A DNA stretch of 7,323 nt from Bacteroidia bacterium (GTDB lineage: Bacteria; Bacteroidota; Bacteroidia; NS11-12g; UBA9320), in NCBI GenBank assembly GCA_029253325.1, contig JAQWZS010000099.1, forward strand, positions 1 through 7,323, read 5' to 3'. A program made the translations under genes and the position numbers. Within the stretch, counting starts at the first letter, position 1. Every line of letters starts with the position of its first letter. Below are positions 6,452 through 7,323 of the stretch, piece by piece. Below the pieces are notes generated by a model that ran no database searches, was not told the DNA's origin, and saw only the letters and a program-made list of their open reading frames with translations.

Positions 6452-6461
6452 GAAACATTTT
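6438..6461. repeat. Perfect 11-2-11 palindrome with a parS-like core
   Basis: AAAATGTTTCA (6438-6448), CC, and TGAAACATTTT (6451-6461) form a perfect inverted repeat. The inner 16 bases, TGTTTCACCTGAAACA (6442-6457), match the ParB-binding parS consensus TGTTTCACGTGAAACA at 15 of 16 positions; the single difference is C for G at position 9, in the central CG. It lies 11 bases upstream of the preferred integrase ATG. It could be an operator, a recombinase accessory site or a partition-like site. Confidence 0.7.
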
Positions 6462-6472
6462 CATCAAAAACA

Positions 6473-7323
6473 ATGACGGTTAAGTTCTACTTAAAATCTG
6501 TTAAAAGTTCTGGATCGGGTTTTAAGGTTTATGCTCAAATTATCTTTAACCGAACAAAAGCAGAATTTACAACTGGTTTACCTTGTAAAAAATCAGATTG
6601 GAACCCTAAGAAAGAGGAGTTTAATAAAAACTCACTTTTTAATCAAAGACTATCTGATCTAAAGATGAAAATTTATCGGATTAAAAATAATTTTGATGAA
6701 CTAAAAATAAATTACTCCGCTAAAGATCTTAAGACGCAATTATTAGGATCAAAAAAATCAGAGGATTTGTTATTAGATTATTTTCAAGAGTTCATAGACA
6801 GAAAATTAAAAGATGGCTCTTGGTCTCAAGCTACAAGTAAACTCTACTTTGCTAGTCAAAATTATCTTACTAAATTTCTATCCGAACATAATAGACAAAA
6901 GATCACACTCGAAAATTATGATTTAACCATTATTGCCAAGTTTGATGACTATCTAAGACAAATCATATGGAATGATAAAGGAGACAGATTAAGCATTACT
7001 TCTATCAATAAGCATCATACAAGAGTAAAAACTATTCTAGGTGATGCGATATCTCGAGGTAAATTGAATATAAATCCTTATGCCCATTTTAAACTAACAT
7101 TCCCTCAGGGTAATAGAGAATATCTTACTATGGAGGAACTTGATAAATTAAATGGCTTAAACTTATCTAATAATGAATCATTAGATCAAGTAAGAGACAT
7201 ATTTATGTTTTCTTGTTACACTGGACTCAGATTTTGTGATGCTATGGAATTAAAAATGGAAGATATTCAAATCATAAATAATGAGCCTCATATTAGAGTC
7301 GATCAAATCAAAACAGGGGAAAG
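6473..7323 (+). CDS. Tyrosine recombinase / phage-type integrase, partial (C-terminus off the right edge)
   Basis: The frame is open from 6473 to the right edge, giving 283 codons. The layout is that of Bacteroidota integrases. An N-terminal arm-type DNA-binding domain (about 1-75) shows FYLKSVKSSGSGFKVYAQI, TTGLPCKKSDWNPKK and a basic helix. A SAM-like core-binding domain (about 97-205) shows LLDYFQEFIDRKLKDGSWSQATSKLY and TSINKHHTRVKTILGDAISRGKLNINPY. The catalytic domain starts at LTMEELDKL (218). The first catalytic Arg is R253 in TGLRFCDAMEL, and K280 in QIKTGE is the likely catalytic Lys. The distal H-R-H-Y residues would lie beyond the edge. ATG 6473 is preferred because family proteins begin close to the FYLKS strand; an in-frame ATG at 6419 would add 18 residues encoded by the repeat cluster. 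The neighbouring tRNA-Ala suggests it integrates an element there. Confidence 0.88.
   Translation, partial: MTVKFYLKSVKSSGSGFKVYAQIIFNRTKAEFTTGLPCKKSDWNPKKEEFNKNSLFNQRLSDLKMKIYRIKNNFDELKINYSAKDLKTQLLGSKKSEDLLLDYFQEFIDRKLKDGSWSQATSKLYFASQNYLTKFLSEHNRQKITLENYDLTIIAKFDDYLRQIIWNDKGDRLSITSINKHHTRVKTILGDAISRGKLNINPYAHFKLTFPQGNREYLTMEELDKLNGLNLSNNESLDQVRDIFMFSCYTGLRFCDAMELKMEDIQIINNEPHIRVDQIKTGE

Noticed and set aside
6302..6472. Possible small gene or CRISPR-like array in the tRNA-integrase gap
   Set aside because: No convincing open frame was seen, and the repeats are 11 bases with no regular unique spacers, so this is not CRISPR.

Overview
The window is AT-rich DNA from a member of the Bacteroidota, most likely a flavobacterium-like marine or environmental lineage. 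Four things point there: TAnnTTTG-type promoter boxes, the gene run bamD - rpoZ - coaBC - DUF4835, a Bacteroidota-type alpha-oxoamine synthase next to a membrane-anchored helix-hairpin-helix protein, and a Bacteroidota-type tyrosine recombinase.

Left block (1-1885, minus strand): an alpha-oxoamine synthase of the serine palmitoyltransferase / cysteate acyltransferase kind is followed, with a 4-base overlap, by a ComEA-like helix-hairpin-helix membrane protein that runs off the left edge. A good Bacteroidota promoter drives the pair from the 170-base divergent gap at 1886-2055.

Middle block (about 2071-5278, plus strand): a compact operon encodes BamD (outer-membrane protein assembly), the small omega/Rpb6-like RNA polymerase subunit, CoaBC (two steps of coenzyme A synthesis) and a secreted DUF4835 protein. 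Gaps are tiny or overlapping. Two start sites are odd: bamD must begin at a TTG downstream of its promoter box, and coaBC has no ATG, GTG or TTG anywhere upstream of its conserved N-terminal flavin-binding region.

Right block (5288-7323): a LacX-type aldose epimerase converges on the operon. A complete tRNA-Ala(GGC) follows, and 171-174 bases beyond it starts a tyrosine recombinase that is cut by the right edge. This is the classic layout of an integrated element at a tRNA 3' end, so the right edge probably enters a genomic island, prophage or integrative conjugative element. Between the tRNA and the integrase is a repeat cluster: three direct copies of TGTTTCAC, the last forming a perfect 11-2-11 palindrome whose core differs by one base from the ParB-binding parS consensus. 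This is the most unusual signal in the window.

The left and middle blocks read as ordinary core chromosome. The new material, if any, is at the right edge and mostly outside the window.
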